Below, one piece after another: positions 14,587 to 23,900 of a DNA stretch of 27,924 bases. Position numbers and translations under genes: made by a program. The notes beneath the pieces were generated by a model that did not search any database, was not told the DNA's origin, and worked only from the letters and a program-made list of their open reading frames with translations. The DNA comes from an uncultured bacterium (lineage in GTDB: Bacteria; Bacillota; Clostridia; Oscillospirales; Oscillospiraceae): positions 1 to 27,924 of the forward strand of contig CAJMLC010000005.1 of the NCBI GenBank assembly GCA_905214155.1, written 5' to 3'. How positions within the stretch are numbered: the first letter of the stretch is position 1; each line of letters opens with the position of its first letter.

Positions 14587-15318
14587 ATGCAGACCTGGGC
14601 CATCACCGACCCCGGCAACATCCGGGAACAGAATCAGGATGCTTACGCGGTCATCAACTTCGGGCATGACCGGATGCTGCTCGTCGTGTGCGACGGGATG
14701 GGCGGCGCAAAGTCCGGCAATGTGGCAAGTTCGCTGGCCGTGGAGGTGTTTACCGAGGAGGTGCGCCGGGGGCAGAAGGCGGGCATGCGCCGTGAGGCGA
14801 TCGATGCGATGCTGACCGGGGCACTGCAGCTGGCCAATCAGGCCGTTTTCGATCAGGCGCATCTGAGCGAGGAATTCCGCGGGATGGGCACGACGCTGGT
14901 CGCGGCCTACGCCGTGAAGGACAATATCACGATTATCAACGTGGGCGACAGCCGCGCGTATCATTTTTCTGCGCACGGCGTCGACCTGATCACGCATGAC
15001 CACTCCATTGTGGCCTATATGGTGGAGCGCGGGGAGCTGACGCAGGAACAGGCCAAGACGCACCCGGGCAAGAATGTGATCACCCGGGCGGTCGGCACGG
15101 AGGAGCAGGTGGAGGGAGACCTCTATCACCTGACGGTGCGCAAGGACGACTGTCTGCTGCTTTGCTCGGACGGCCTTTCCAACGAGATGGCCGATCAGGA
15201 GATGCTGTTTGAGGTGGCGCACGGGGTGCGGCGGAGCGACTGCTGCCGCCGACTGCTGAATATCGCCAAAAATCGGGGCGCGCCGGACAACGTGACGGTC
15301 GTTCTGGCACAGTGTTAA
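14587..15318 (+). CDS. prpC: PP2C-type Ser/Thr protein phosphatase (PrpC/Stp)
   Basis: A 243-residue cytoplasmic Mn/Mg-dependent phosphatase, the usual partner of the kinase encoded next to it. Metal-binding aspartates are visible in REQNQDAY (D18) and VVCDGMGG (D36). Later motifs are GMGTTLVAA, INVGDSRAY, LLCSDGLSNEM and APDNVTVVL, all in PP2C order. AAGGGAG lies 12 bases before the ATG, which is used because an upstream extension would read through rlmN in another frame. It should reverse PrkC phosphorylation, including PrkC's own activation loop. Confidence 0.96.
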   Translation: MQTWAITDPGNIREQNQDAYAVINFGHDRMLLVVCDGMGGAKSGNVASSLAVEVFTEEVRRGQKAGMRREAIDAMLTGALQLANQAVFDQAHLSEEFRGMGTTLVAAYAVKDNITIINVGDSRAYHFSAHGVDLITHDHSIVAYMVERGELTQEQAKTHPGKNVITRAVGTEEQVEGDLYHLTVRKDDCLLLCSDGLSNEMADQEMLFEVAHGVRRSDCCRRLLNIAKNRGAPDNVTVVLAQC

Positions 15319-15338
15319 TGGAAGAAGGAGCGAATCCG

Positions 15339-17621
15339 ATGGATCAATACATAGGAAAGCTTTTAGATAACCGATACGAGATCCTCGAGGTGATCGGCAC
15401 GGGCGGCATGGCCGTGGTCTACAAGGCGCGGTGCAACCGCTTAAACCGCCTCGTCGCCATCAAGGCGCTCAAGCAGGAGCTGTCGCAGGATGAGGAGTTC
15501 CGGCGGCGGTTTTATGCCGAGTCGCAGGCGGTCGCGATGCTGTCGCACCCGAATATCGTGAGCGTCTACGATGTGGCGCACTCGGACGGCCTCGATTATA
15601 TCGTAATGGAGCTGATCGACGGGATCACGCTCAAGCAGTATATGGAGCAGAAAGGGCAGCTTAATTGGCGCGAGGCTCTGCATTTTGCGACGCAGATCGC
15701 CAAGGCACTCGAGCACGCCCATTCGCGCGGGATCATTCACCGTGACATCAAGCCGCACAACATCATGATCCTGAAGGACGGGAGCGTGAAGGTGGCCGAT
15801 TTTGGCATTGCGCGCATTTCGTCGGCGCAGAACACGCTGACGCGCGAGGCGCTCGGCTCCGTCCACTACATCTCCCCGGAGCAGGCCAAGGGCGCGCATG
15901 TCGACGCGCGGACCGACCTCTATTCGCTCGGCGTGGTGCTGTATGAGATGCTGACGGGGCGGCCGCCGTTTGACGGGGATACGCCGGTGGCGGTCGCGAT
16001 CCAGCATATCAACGCGACGCCGGTGCTGCCGCGGGAGTTGAACCCGAACATTCCGCTCGGCCTCGAGCAGATCACGATGCACGCGATGAAGGCGGACCTC
16101 GGCAAGCGCTATAAGAGCGCGACGGAGATGCTGGCCGATCTGGAGGAATTCCGCAAGGATCCGAACACGACCTTTGACTTTACGCAGCGGCAGGGCGGGA
16201 TCGATATGGAGCGGCTGCTCCATGACCCGGACTATCTGCCGAAAAATCTGGGCGTGAGCGCGGTGAAAAACCGGGCGAAAAAGGCCATTGCGGGCAAAAA
16301 CCAGGAGCGCGAAGCGCCGAAGGCGCAGAATGCCCCCAAGGCCGATGCACCGGAAAAGCGCGGCAGCCGCATCGCAGTCATCGCGGGCATCGTCTGCATT
16401 GCGTTGGCGCTCTGCGGGATCGGGTATTTCCTGTATTCCTACCTTTCTGACCTCTTCGCAACGACGAAGGAGGATGTGGTGCCCAATTTTGTGGGGGCCT
16501 ATTATGAGGACATCGATGCGAGCCAGTATCCGAACTTCAAGATTGAGGTCGGCGATTGGCGGGCGAGCGATACGGTGGAATATGGGCGCGTCATCAGCCA
16601 GACGCCGGACGCGGAGCGGACGGTGAAGGTGGGAACGACGATTTCGCTGACGGTTTCGTCCGGAATCGGGAGCGACACCATGCCGGAGCTCATCAACAAG
16701 ACCGCCCAGGCGGCGCAGACGGAGCTGAGCGCGCTGAGCGTGCAGGTACAGGTCAAGATCGAGTATGAGGCCAGCACGACCTTTACAGACGGGTATGTCA
16801 TCACGACCGATCCGGTTGCGGGTGAGACGCTGACGGCCGGGCAGACCGTGACGCTGACGGTGTGCGCGGGCGCAGGCGTGGAGCTCGTGAAGGTCCCGGC
16901 GCTGCAGGGCGAGACCGTGGACGAGGCCATCGCGGACATCAAGGACGCGGGCCTTGAGCCGGGGCAGGTCCGCTATGTGGAGAGCGATCTGCCGAAGGAC
17001 ACGGTCACGTATCAGAGCGTGGACGCGGGCGAGCAGGTCAAGGCCGGGACGGTCATCAATCTGCAGGCCTCCAAAGGCCCGGAGCAGGCGCGGACACCGT
17101 TTGTGCGGAGCGTCTCACAGGATGCCGAGGTCGGGCTGAACGAGGAGCTGACGCTGCGCGTCGAGGCCGAGACGAGCGACAACGGCACGCTGAGCTATGC
17201 GTGGTACGTGTCGGAGAACGGGAGCGTCGACGGCGCGAGCCTCGTCTCGCGCAGCGCGGAGGACAACGACAGCTGCATCGTGGACACGAGCCGGACAGGC
17301 ACGTTCTACTATTTCTGTAAGATCACGAACACGCTCGGCGACGCGACCGAGAGCGTCAATTCGCCGATGATCGAGGTCGTGGTCGGGCCGTCGAATGATA
17401 CGGTGGACAAGGTGATCTATGTGACAATGCCGTCCGACGGACGGACGCATACCGTGACGGTCTATGTCGCGGGCGTCCAGCAGATGGAGCCGTTCGAGGT
17501 CGAGGCCGGCGGCGTACAGATCCCGATCCAGGTGTCGGGCTCCGGCGAGCAGAACGTGGACATCTATCTTGACGGGTCGCTCTATGATTCGCAGCTTGTG
17601 GACTTTACGACGGTGGGCTGA
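15339..17621 (+). CDS. prkC: PASTA-domain Ser/Thr protein kinase (PrkC/StkP type) with added Ig-like domain
   Basis: A 760-residue membrane kinase. The kinase domain (about 10-275) has the Gly-rich loop IGTGGMAVVYKA, K42 (VAIK), HRDIKPHN (catalytic D136), DFG (154-156) and a Thr/Ser-rich activation loop before SPEQA. A linker rich in K, A and P (310-342) leads to one membrane helix (about 344-367). Outside are three PASTA repeats (about 378-441, 446-511, 516-579), which bind peptidoglycan fragments in relatives. Two further beta domains follow: one Ig-like (about 590-682; SYAWYVSENG then FYYFCKITNTLG) and a terminal one (about 688-757). AAGGAG eight bases before ATG 15339 sets the start; an in-frame ATG at 15318 lacks such a site. 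Confidence 0.95.
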   Translation: MDQYIGKLLDNRYEILEVIGTGGMAVVYKARCNRLNRLVAIKALKQELSQDEEFRRRFYAESQAVAMLSHPNIVSVYDVAHSDGLDYIVMELIDGITLKQYMEQKGQLNWREALHFATQIAKALEHAHSRGIIHRDIKPHNIMILKDGSVKVADFGIARISSAQNTLTREALGSVHYISPEQAKGAHVDARTDLYSLGVVLYEMLTGRPPFDGDTPVAVAIQHINATPVLPRELNPNIPLGLEQITMHAMKADLGKRYKSATEMLADLEEFRKDPNTTFDFTQRQGGIDMERLLHDPDYLPKNLGVSAVKNRAKKAIAGKNQEREAPKAQNAPKADAPEKRGSRIAVIAGIVCIALALCGIGYFLYSYLSDLFATTKEDVVPNFVGAYYEDIDASQYPNFKIEVGDWRASDTVEYGRVISQTPDAERTVKVGTTISLTVSSGIGSDTMPELINKTAQAAQTELSALSVQVQVKIEYEASTTFTDGYVITTDPVAGETLTAGQTVTLTVCAGAGVELVKVPALQGETVDEAIADIKDAGLEPGQVRYVESDLPKDTVTYQSVDAGEQVKAGTVINLQASKGPEQARTPFVRSVSQDAEVGLNEELTLRVEAETSDNGTLSYAWYVSENGSVDGASLVSRSAEDNDSCIVDTSRTGTFYYFCKITNTLGDATESVNSPMIEVVVGPSNDTVDKVIYVTMPSDGRTHTVTVYVAGVQQMEPFEVEAGGVQIPIQVSGSGEQNVDIYLDGSLYDSQLVDFTTVG

Positions 17622-17623
17622 AC

Positions 17624-18502
17624 ATGGGGGACAGGATCATCAAGGCCCTCAGCGGCTTTTACTATGTACAGACGGCGGACGGCGTGGTGGAGTGCCGCGC
17701 GCGCGGAAAGATGCGGCGCGAGAAGGTCTCGCCGCTGGTCGGCGATTTCGTTGAGATCTCACGGCAGGGCGCGAAGGGCACTGTGGAACAGGTCCTGCCG
17801 CGGCGGAATGAATTCATCCGCCCGGCGGTGGCGAATATCGACGTGCTGGTCGTGCTGGCGTCGTGCGCGATCCCGGTGACGGAGCCGTTTCTGATCGACC
17901 GGGTGCTCGCCATCGCGGAAAAGCAGCATGTGCCCGCGATCGTCTGCGTGAACAAGGACGATCTGGCCAGCGGTGCGAAGCTCGCTGACATCTACCGCCA
18001 CGCGGGCTATCCGGTGTTCGTGACGAGCGCGGAGACCGGCGAGGGCATTGACGCTCTGCGCGAGGCCATCGCCGGGAAGCTGGCTGTGTTCACGGGCAAT
18101 TCCGGCGTCGGCAAGTCCAGCATCCTGAACCGGTTCGCACCGGGGCTGGCCGTACCGGTGGCCGATGTGTCGGAGAAGCTGGGCCGCGGACGGCACACGA
18201 CGCGGCACATCGAGCTCTATGCGCTCGGCGATGGGACGTACATCGGCGATACGCCGGGCTTCTCGTCGTTCGACACGGAGCGGATGGACCTCGTGCGGAA
18301 GGAAGAACTGCAAGATGTGTTCCCGGAGTTCGCGCCGTATATCGGGCGCTGTCAGTTCCCGGACTGCGCACATCTGAAAGAGCCGAACTGCGCGGTGCGC
18401 GCGGCGCTGGCCAGCGGCGAGATCGAGCAGACGCGCTATGACAGCTATGTCCGCCTCTACGAGCTTGCGAAGGAGATCAAACCCTGGGAGACCGAGGCGT
18501 GA
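17624..18502 (+). CDS. rsgA: Ribosome small subunit-dependent GTPase RsgA
   Basis: A 292-residue circularly permuted GTPase that aids late 30S subunit maturation. An N-terminal OB-fold (about 1-65) comes first. The GTPase motifs follow in permuted order: G4 NKDD (110-113), G5 SAETGEG, G1 GNSGVGKSS (158-166), G2 HTTRH and G3 DTPG (209-212). The C-terminal zinc site is C243, C248, H250 and C256. The ATG is two bases after the prkC stop with only a weak GTGGG upstream, so translation is probably coupled. The prpC-prkC-rsgA order is standard in Firmicutes; rpe, often next, is absent here and the transcript ends at a strong hairpin. Confidence 0.97.
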   Translation: MGDRIIKALSGFYYVQTADGVVECRARGKMRREKVSPLVGDFVEISRQGAKGTVEQVLPRRNEFIRPAVANIDVLVVLASCAIPVTEPFLIDRVLAIAEKQHVPAIVCVNKDDLASGAKLADIYRHAGYPVFVTSAETGEGIDALREAIAGKLAVFTGNSGVGKSSILNRFAPGLAVPVADVSEKLGRGRHTTRHIELYALGDGTYIGDTPGFSSFDTERMDLVRKEELQDVFPEFAPYIGRCQFPDCAHLKEPNCAVRAALASGEIEQTRYDSYVRLYELAKEIKPWETEA

Positions 18503-18540
18503 CGCGCCGAAAATGTGTGTGAAGCTAAAATATCGAGACA

Positions 18541-18580
18541 AAGGCCCCCTGTGCCGCGCACCGGCACAGGGGGCCTTGTT
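18541..18580 (+). terminator. Strong intrinsic terminator after rsgA
   Basis: A perfect 16-bp stem (18541-18556 with 18562-18577) and a 5-base loop, then GTTT. It lies 38 bases past the rsgA stop and closes the long rightward gene run. The T tract is short, but the stem is the strongest in the window. Confidence 0.85.
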
Positions 18581-18681
18581 TACAAAATGGTGACAAGTTT
18601 CCTGCAAATAATACGTTATGTAAACGAATTTCGCGGTTTCGCGTGTGAAAGTGCTTCGTTCGCGGAACCTGACAAATTTTT

Positions 18682-18701
18682 AGAAAAGTCCGGAAGGACT
18701 T
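18682..18701 (-). terminator. Candidate terminator of the AlkD-like gene
   Basis: On the minus strand, AAGTCC-TTCC-GGACTT (18701-18686) is a 6-bp stem with a 4-base loop. It runs into TTTTCT and then an AT-rich stretch. It lies about 85 bases beyond the stop of the minus-strand gene. The stem is short, so the call is moderate. Confidence 0.5.
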
Positions 18702-18722
18702 GACACACAAGGGGAAACGCGC

Positions 18723-18752
18723 TGTGGACAAAATTGTGGACAGTGTGAATAA
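18723..18752 (-). promoter_or_regulatory. Cluster of three DnaA-box-like sites
   Basis: On the minus strand, three 9-mers lie in one orientation: TTATTCACA (18752-18744, fits TTATNCACA), CTGTCCACA (18743-18735) and TTGTCCACA (18731-18723). The last two fit the GC-rich DnaA box form known from actinobacteria, and TTGTCCACA is one base from TTATCCACA. They are spaced 9 and 12 bases apart between two convergent genes, not at a promoter. Confidence 0.45.
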
Positions 18753-18785
18753 CTTGTTGCAGGTCCTGGCGAATTATGATTATGG

Positions 18786-19457
18786 TCAACGCAGGGCGCG
18801 GAGCCGGTCTTTCAGCTCCGGCCGGATGCGGTAGCTTTCGATGGATTTCTGGATCGCTTTTCTGTGGATCCACGGCGGGAGGCGGCGCGACGTGAACCAG
18901 GGGAGGATGGCCGCTTCCTGTCTGGCGAGGGCCGTCGCAAAGTACCAGGCGATCATCATGTTGACATAATATTCTTCCGAGGCGCAGGCCGTGACCTGCT
19001 CCGGATAGCACGGTGCGAAGCGTTCGTCCAGAAAATAACGCATCAGCATACCGATGCCGTAACGGACAGTATACGCGTCGCCGCACGCGATCCAACGCGC
19101 AATATGCGGCAGAAGAATCTCTGGATTTTTGCGAAAAACCTTTGGCGAAAAGTAGTCACAGGTCGCCCAGTTGTCGATGTACGGCAGGAATGCCTCCGTC
19201 CGGGCAAGCGCTTCGTCAAAATCGCGGATTGGCTCAATGAGAAAGACGTGGAGATTGTTTTCCTCATAATAGTCGTGCGGCAGAGTCTGCAAGAACGGCG
19301 CGGCCTGCTCCGGCGGAAGCGATTTTGCGAATTTGCGCAGCACGGGCGTGCGGACACCGATGATGCGCGATTTTGGAATGTTTGGGATCAGTTTTGCATG
19401 AAAATCGCGGTAGGATGGGTCCTGAAGCGCAAAGAGCGCGGCCTGAATGTCTGTCAT
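18786..19457 (-). CDS. DNA alkylation repair protein (AlkD-like, HEAT-repeat)
   Basis: A 223-residue all-helical protein of the AlkC/AlkD DNA alkylation repair superfamily. The fold is suggested by repeated helical pairs. Recognisable stretches are PSYRDFHAKLIPNIP, IIGVRTPVLRKFAK and YIDNWATCDYFSPK, then a late RRLPPWIHRKAIQKSIES. W97 and D101 keep the W-x3-D spacing of the catalytic pair W109/D113 in Bacillus cereus AlkD (recalled). The expected role is excision of bulky or positively charged alkylated bases. The ATG at 19457 follows GAGGTG by seven bases; the in-frame GTG at 19466 overlaps that site and is rejected. No clear promoter was found upstream. The upstream neighbour has its own terminator, so the gene is probably transcribed alone. 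Confidence 0.88.
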   Translation of the reverse strand: MTDIQAALFALQDPSYRDFHAKLIPNIPKSRIIGVRTPVLRKFAKSLPPEQAAPFLQTLPHDYYEENNLHVFLIEPIRDFDEALARTEAFLPYIDNWATCDYFSPKVFRKNPEILLPHIARWIACGDAYTVRYGIGMLMRYFLDERFAPCYPEQVTACASEEYYVNMMIAWYFATALARQEAAILPWFTSRRLPPWIHRKAIQKSIESYRIRPELKDRLRALR

Positions 19458-19518
19458 TGGTATCACCTCGGTGCGTGTATAAATAGGTTCGGTCGTTTTT
19501 GGATGGGCTGGCGTGAGG

Positions 19519-19543
19519 TAAAAACCGCCCCGTAATGGGCGGT
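19519..19543 (-). terminator. Intrinsic terminator of the amidohydrolase gene
   Basis: On the minus strand, ACCGCCC-ATTACG-GGGCGGT is a perfect 7-bp stem with a 6-base loop, followed by five T residues. It begins five bases past the amidohydrolase stop codon. Confidence 0.85.
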
Positions 19544-19547
19544 CGTA

Positions 19548-20828
19548 TTATAAATATTTGTCCAATTCTGCGCTCACATTTTTACGTTCGCGGAATTTGG
19601 GATGTGCATAGAGGCGGCCGCGGGCTATCACCTGCTCTACGCGGCGCAGCGCACGCAGATCATCCAGCGGGTTTTCTGCCGTCACGATGAGGTCGGCGCA
19701 CTTTCCAGCGGCGATTGTGCCGGTCACGCTGCCAAGCCCAGCCAGCTCCGCACTGCGGCCCGTGGCCGTGTAGAGCGCGAAAGCGTTCGATACACCGACG
19801 AACTTGTGGAAATAGTAGAGCTCCCGCCAGAAATCATACTGCGTGATCCATGGGCAGCCGACATCGTTGCCCAGCACGACGGGAATGTTGTTTGCCAGCG
19901 CGGCCTTTGCGCACTCGATGATGCCCTCAAAGACAACATTGCCATTGAACTGTTCCACCTCCGACGCGTTGCTGACCGACCGGTCGAACAGCGCGTAGGG
20001 CAGCGCGGGGGAGATCGTGGTGCAGAGGAACGCGCCGCGCTCGCGGAACAGCCGGAGGATCTCATCATTCGGTTTTGCGCCGTGCTCGATCGAGTCGACC
20101 CCGTTTTCCAGCGCCACGCGCACGCCTTCCGGCGATTCCACATGTGCCGCGACGACATATCCCGCCGCATGCGCGCGGTCGCAGACGGCCTTGACCATCT
20201 CCGGCGCCATCTTCAGCTCGCCGGGGACGCCCTTTTCCTTCGCGTCGAGGACGCCGCCCGTGATCATCAGCTTCACAAGGTCGACGCCCTCGCGCTCCGA
20301 CTGCTCGAGTTGCGCCAGCGCCTCGTCGATGCTCCGCGCCGCGATCGCGACCGAACCGGCCATGTGCCCACCAGGCACGGAAATGCCCTGATTCGCCGCC
20401 AGGATGCGCGGGCCGGTCTGCCGCTCCGCGGCGATCTCATCGCGGAGGCGGGAATCGAAATTCCCGAGACCACCCATCGTCCGGATCGTCGTCACGCCGC
20501 TCATCAGCTCATCGCGCGCGAAGCCGCGTACCATGCTGTACGCCACGGCCCGCGTCAGTCCACTGCCCATGATCGTCTTCACGAGCTTTTCATTGTCTCG
20601 CTGTTTTTTCTGCGGCTTGCCGCTGCCGGCCAGATGGACGTGCATGTTGAAAAGGCCGGGCATCAGATATTTTCCGCTCAGGTCGACCGGCTCAAAACCC
20701 ATCGGCTCACTGCCCGCAGGAACCAATCCCACGATCGTCTCGCCCTCGACGAGGACGCTCTGCCCGTGCAGCAGCTCCATATCCTTTGTGCCATCCAGAA
20801 TGACGGCGTTTTTCAGTGCGTATTTCAT
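19548..20828 (-). CDS. Metal-dependent amidohydrolase family protein
   Basis: A 426-residue enzyme of the amidohydrolase superfamily, in the branch that includes imidazolonepropionase-like and Xaa-Pro dipeptidase-like hydrolases. The composite beta domain is split at both ends (MKYALKNAVILDGT at the start, AGKCADLIVTAENPL near the end) around a TIM barrel. Metal-site candidates are H63 and H65 (NMHVHLAGSG), K187 (KLMITGGV, likely carboxylated), H229 (AAHVES) and H249 (SIEHG), with catalytic Asp D322 (LGNDVGCPW). There is no signal peptide, so it is cytoplasmic. AGGCG precedes the ATG. The substrate is not evident; a cyclic amide or dipeptide is likely. It is transcribed away from addB, with no pathway neighbour. 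Confidence 0.88.
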   Translation of the reverse strand: MKYALKNAVILDGTKDMELLHGQSVLVEGETIVGLVPAGSEPMGFEPVDLSGKYLMPGLFNMHVHLAGSGKPQKKQRDNEKLVKTIMGSGLTRAVAYSMVRGFARDELMSGVTTIRTMGGLGNFDSRLRDEIAAERQTGPRILAANQGISVPGGHMAGSVAIAARSIDEALAQLEQSEREGVDLVKLMITGGVLDAKEKGVPGELKMAPEMVKAVCDRAHAAGYVVAAHVESPEGVRVALENGVDSIEHGAKPNDEILRLFRERGAFLCTTISPALPYALFDRSVSNASEVEQFNGNVVFEGIIECAKAALANNIPVVLGNDVGCPWITQYDFWRELYYFHKFVGVSNAFALYTATGRSAELAGLGSVTGTIAAGKCADLIVTAENPLDDLRALRRVEQVIARGRLYAHPKFRERKNVSAELDKYL

Positions 20829-20861
20829 CGTTTCGCCTGCTTTCGCGCTTGATCACTGATA

Positions 20862-20890
20862 AGCATAGCATGTCTTTCCGCAAAATACAA
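20862..20890 (-). promoter_or_regulatory. Promoter of the amidohydrolase gene
   Basis: On the minus strand, TTGTAT (20890-20885) and TATGCT (20867-20862) are spaced by 17 bases. The transcript would start near 20855, about 27 bases before the ATG. Confidence 0.6.
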
Positions 20891-20905
20891 CCGCTTTCCG
20901 CGTGC

Positions 20906-20934
20906 TTCCCTTTTTTCGCCCGAGATGATATAAT
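20906..20934 (+). promoter_or_regulatory. Promoter of addB-addA
   Basis: A perfect TATAAT (20929-20934) preceded by TGA gives an extended -10 (TGATATAAT). The -35 is weak (TTCCCT, 20906-20911, 17-base spacer), which the extended -10 can offset. The predicted start near 20941 is about 27 bases before the addB ATG. Confidence 0.7.
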
Positions 20935-20967
20935 GAACAAAACACGACCAGAAAGGGGAGAGGCCGG

Positions 20968-23900
20968 ATGCTGACACTGCTCTGCGGCGCGGACCGCCTT
21001 GCGACGTCCGCTGCGCTGCTCCGCGCCGTCTGCGCGCGGGCGGAGGCGGGAAAAGGCGGCAATATCCTGATCGTCCCGGAGCAATATTCCCACGAGACGG
21101 AGCGCGCGCTCTGCCGCGCGGGCGGCGACACGATCAGCCGCTATGCCGAAGTTTTGAGCTTCACGCGCCTGGCCTCCCGCGTGTCGTCCATCTACGGCGG
21201 TGTCTGCGAGGAATATCTCGATGATGGCGGGCGGCTGCTGACAATGTATCTTGCCGCGCAGCAGGTGCTCCCGAACCTCAAATATTACGCTTCCGCTGCG
21301 GTCAAACCCGCCTTTTTGCAGCAGCTTGCCGCTGCGATCGAGGAATTTCTGACCTACTGCGTCACGCCGCAGTCGCTTTTGGACGCTTCTGCGCGCGCTG
21401 AGGGGCAGCTCGCGCAGAAGCTGCAGGAGCTGGGCCTGCTCTACGAGAGCTATCTTGCTGTATGCAAGACGGGCCGCGGCGACCCTGTCACGCGGCTCTA
21501 TCGCCTGAACGAACAGCTCTTCGAAACGGACTATGCCTCGGACAAGACGTTCTTCCTCGACGGTTTTTCCGATTTTACCGCTGTTCAGCTGCAAATTCTT
21601 CAGACGCTCCTGCCGCAGGCGGACATTACGCTCACGCTCCAGACCGGGATGCAGGAGCAGTCTGTCTTCTCCGCGGCAGAGCAGACCGCCCGGACGCTGA
21701 AAAAGCTTGCCGCGCGGCTCCGCGTGCCTGTCACGGTGGAGCACGTCGCGGAAAGTACGGTTCGCACGCCGGACGTCCAGCGCTGGCTGTCTGTGCTCTT
21801 TTCCCGTGGTGGCGAGCCGTGCGAAGAAGACGCGCCGCACATCTTCACGCACCGCTCGGAGAGCATCGCGGAGGAGTGCAGCTTCGCCGCAACCTATGTC
21901 CGGCGGCTGATGCAGTCCGGCGTTCGCTGCCGCGAGATCACCGTCGCCGTGACCGACTCCGCCGCCTATCTGCCTGTTCTGCGCTCTGTCTTCATCCGCG
22001 CGGGTATCCCGGCCTATTTTGCCGGGACGACGCCGCTGCTCCAGAGTCCGATGGTCGCTGCGCTGCGCAGTGCGCTCCATGCGACAGAGCGGTATGAATA
22101 TGAGCCGGTCGTCAACTATCTCAAATCGCCGCTCTCGCCGCTCATGCGTGAAGCCGCCGACCAGTTGGAGCGCTATGCCTTCCGCTGGGATCTGCACGGC
22201 GCTGCGTGGGAACGGGAGCTGACGTTCCATCCGCGCGGCTTCGGTGAACCGTGGACGGATGAGGATCGTGAAATACTTGCAGCGCTGGAATCCTACCGTG
22301 CCGCGGCGATCTCGCCGCTGGCCGCGCTGCGCCGCACGCTGCGCGAGGCGGATACTGTCGCCGCGCAGGTGGAGGCTGTCGCACGGTTTATAACGGATAC
22401 CGGCCTGGCCCAGACGCTTGCGGAGCAGAGTACCCGATTGACGGCGGAGCAGCAGCCACAGCGTGCGCAGCAGGTGCAGCAGCTCTATGAATATCTGCTT
22501 CAGGCGCTCGAACAGCTCTGGCAGATCGCGGGTGGACAACGTATGGAGCACGAGGCATTTTTGCAGCTCTACGACCTCCTGCTCGGCTGCTACCAGATCG
22601 GCACGATCCCGGCGATGGCCGACGAGGTGCAGCTCGGCCCGCTGCCCGCCATGCGGCACCGGCAGACGAAGTATCTGCTCCTGCTTGGCGCGGAGGAAGG
22701 AAAATTCCCCTCGTTCCAGATGCTAGGCGGCCTGCTCTCCGACGAGGAGCGCACGCGCCTGCTGAGCCTTGGACTCGAGGTCGCGCCCGCAAACGAGGCA
22801 AGGCTCGAACGCGAGCTTGGCTGGATCTATGCGGCCCTCTGCGCCGTGACGGAGCAAGTTGTCCTTTCAACCGGCGGCGGACAGCCGTCCTATCTGCTCG
22901 AACGGACGGAGCGCCTCTTCCCGCAGCACCCGATTCTGCGTGACGAGGACTATCCCTACCTGCCGGACGCTGCGACAGCTGCGGCCTCCTTCGTCCGGCA
23001 GGAGCGGACGGAGCTGCTCTCAGCACATCCGGCGCTGCTTCAAGCCGCGTGGGAGCTGCAATCGCGCAGCCGCTTCGACTTTTCACCGCTCGATCCTGCG
23101 CGTGTGCGTGGCCTTTACGGCGCTGAGATCCGCCTTTCGGCCTCGAAGCTTGATAAATTTTCGGCCTGTAAATATCAATATTTCCTGCAATATGGGCTAA
23201 AATCCGAACCGTGGAAGCAGGCACGTTTTGACGCGCCGGTCTTCGGCACGTTCGTCCACTATGTGCTGGAGCAGACCGTCCGTGACGTGATGGCGCAGGG
23301 CGGCTTCTCTGCTGTCAGCGAAGCGGAGCTCTCCGCCATGGCGGAGAGCCACATCCGCGTTTACGCCGAAACGTGGCTGCCTGACATGTCATCACGCGGC
23401 GAGCGCTTTGCCTATCTGTTCGACCGAAGCCGGCGAGAGGTACGTGAGATTGTGGCCGATGTCGGGCGGGAACTCCGCAATTCCGATTTCCGGCCCGTCG
23501 ACACCGAGCTTTCGTTCATGCGCGGCGGCGCGCTGCCGCCGGTCGAGGTGCTCGGACAAAAAGGGAATAGCCTCATTACCGGCTTTGTCGACCGTGTCGA
23601 CCTGCTCGACGCCGGAAACGCTGCCTATTACCGCGTCATCGACTATAAAACGGGGCGTAAGGAATTTGACTATGCCTCGATTCTCGAGGGCGAGGGACTG
23701 CAAATGCTGATCTATCTCTTCGCCCTCCGCAAATACGGCGCGCAGCGCTATGGAAAGCCGCTCATCCCGGCGGGCGTGCTCTATGTGCCGAGCCGTTCAG
23801 ACATGGAGCGCGTCGATCCCGGCGAATCGCCGGAGGACATTCAGGCGCTGCGCCAGAAGAAAAAGCGCCGCAAGGGCCTCGTCCTCGCGGACGACGCGGT

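Noticed and set aside
18515..18703. 62-codon plus-strand frame in the gap after rsgA
   Set aside because: It runs through the 16-bp terminator stem, lacks an RBS and has no family resemblance.
18700..18728. TTGACA at 18700 as the -35 of a promoter
   Set aside because: At 17 bases the expected -10 position reads TGTGGA, and no gene lies downstream in that direction.
20707..22659. 650-codon minus-strand open frame across the amidohydrolase start and addB
   Set aside because: It overlaps two well-supported genes and their promoters, and its composition is typical of an antisense shadow.
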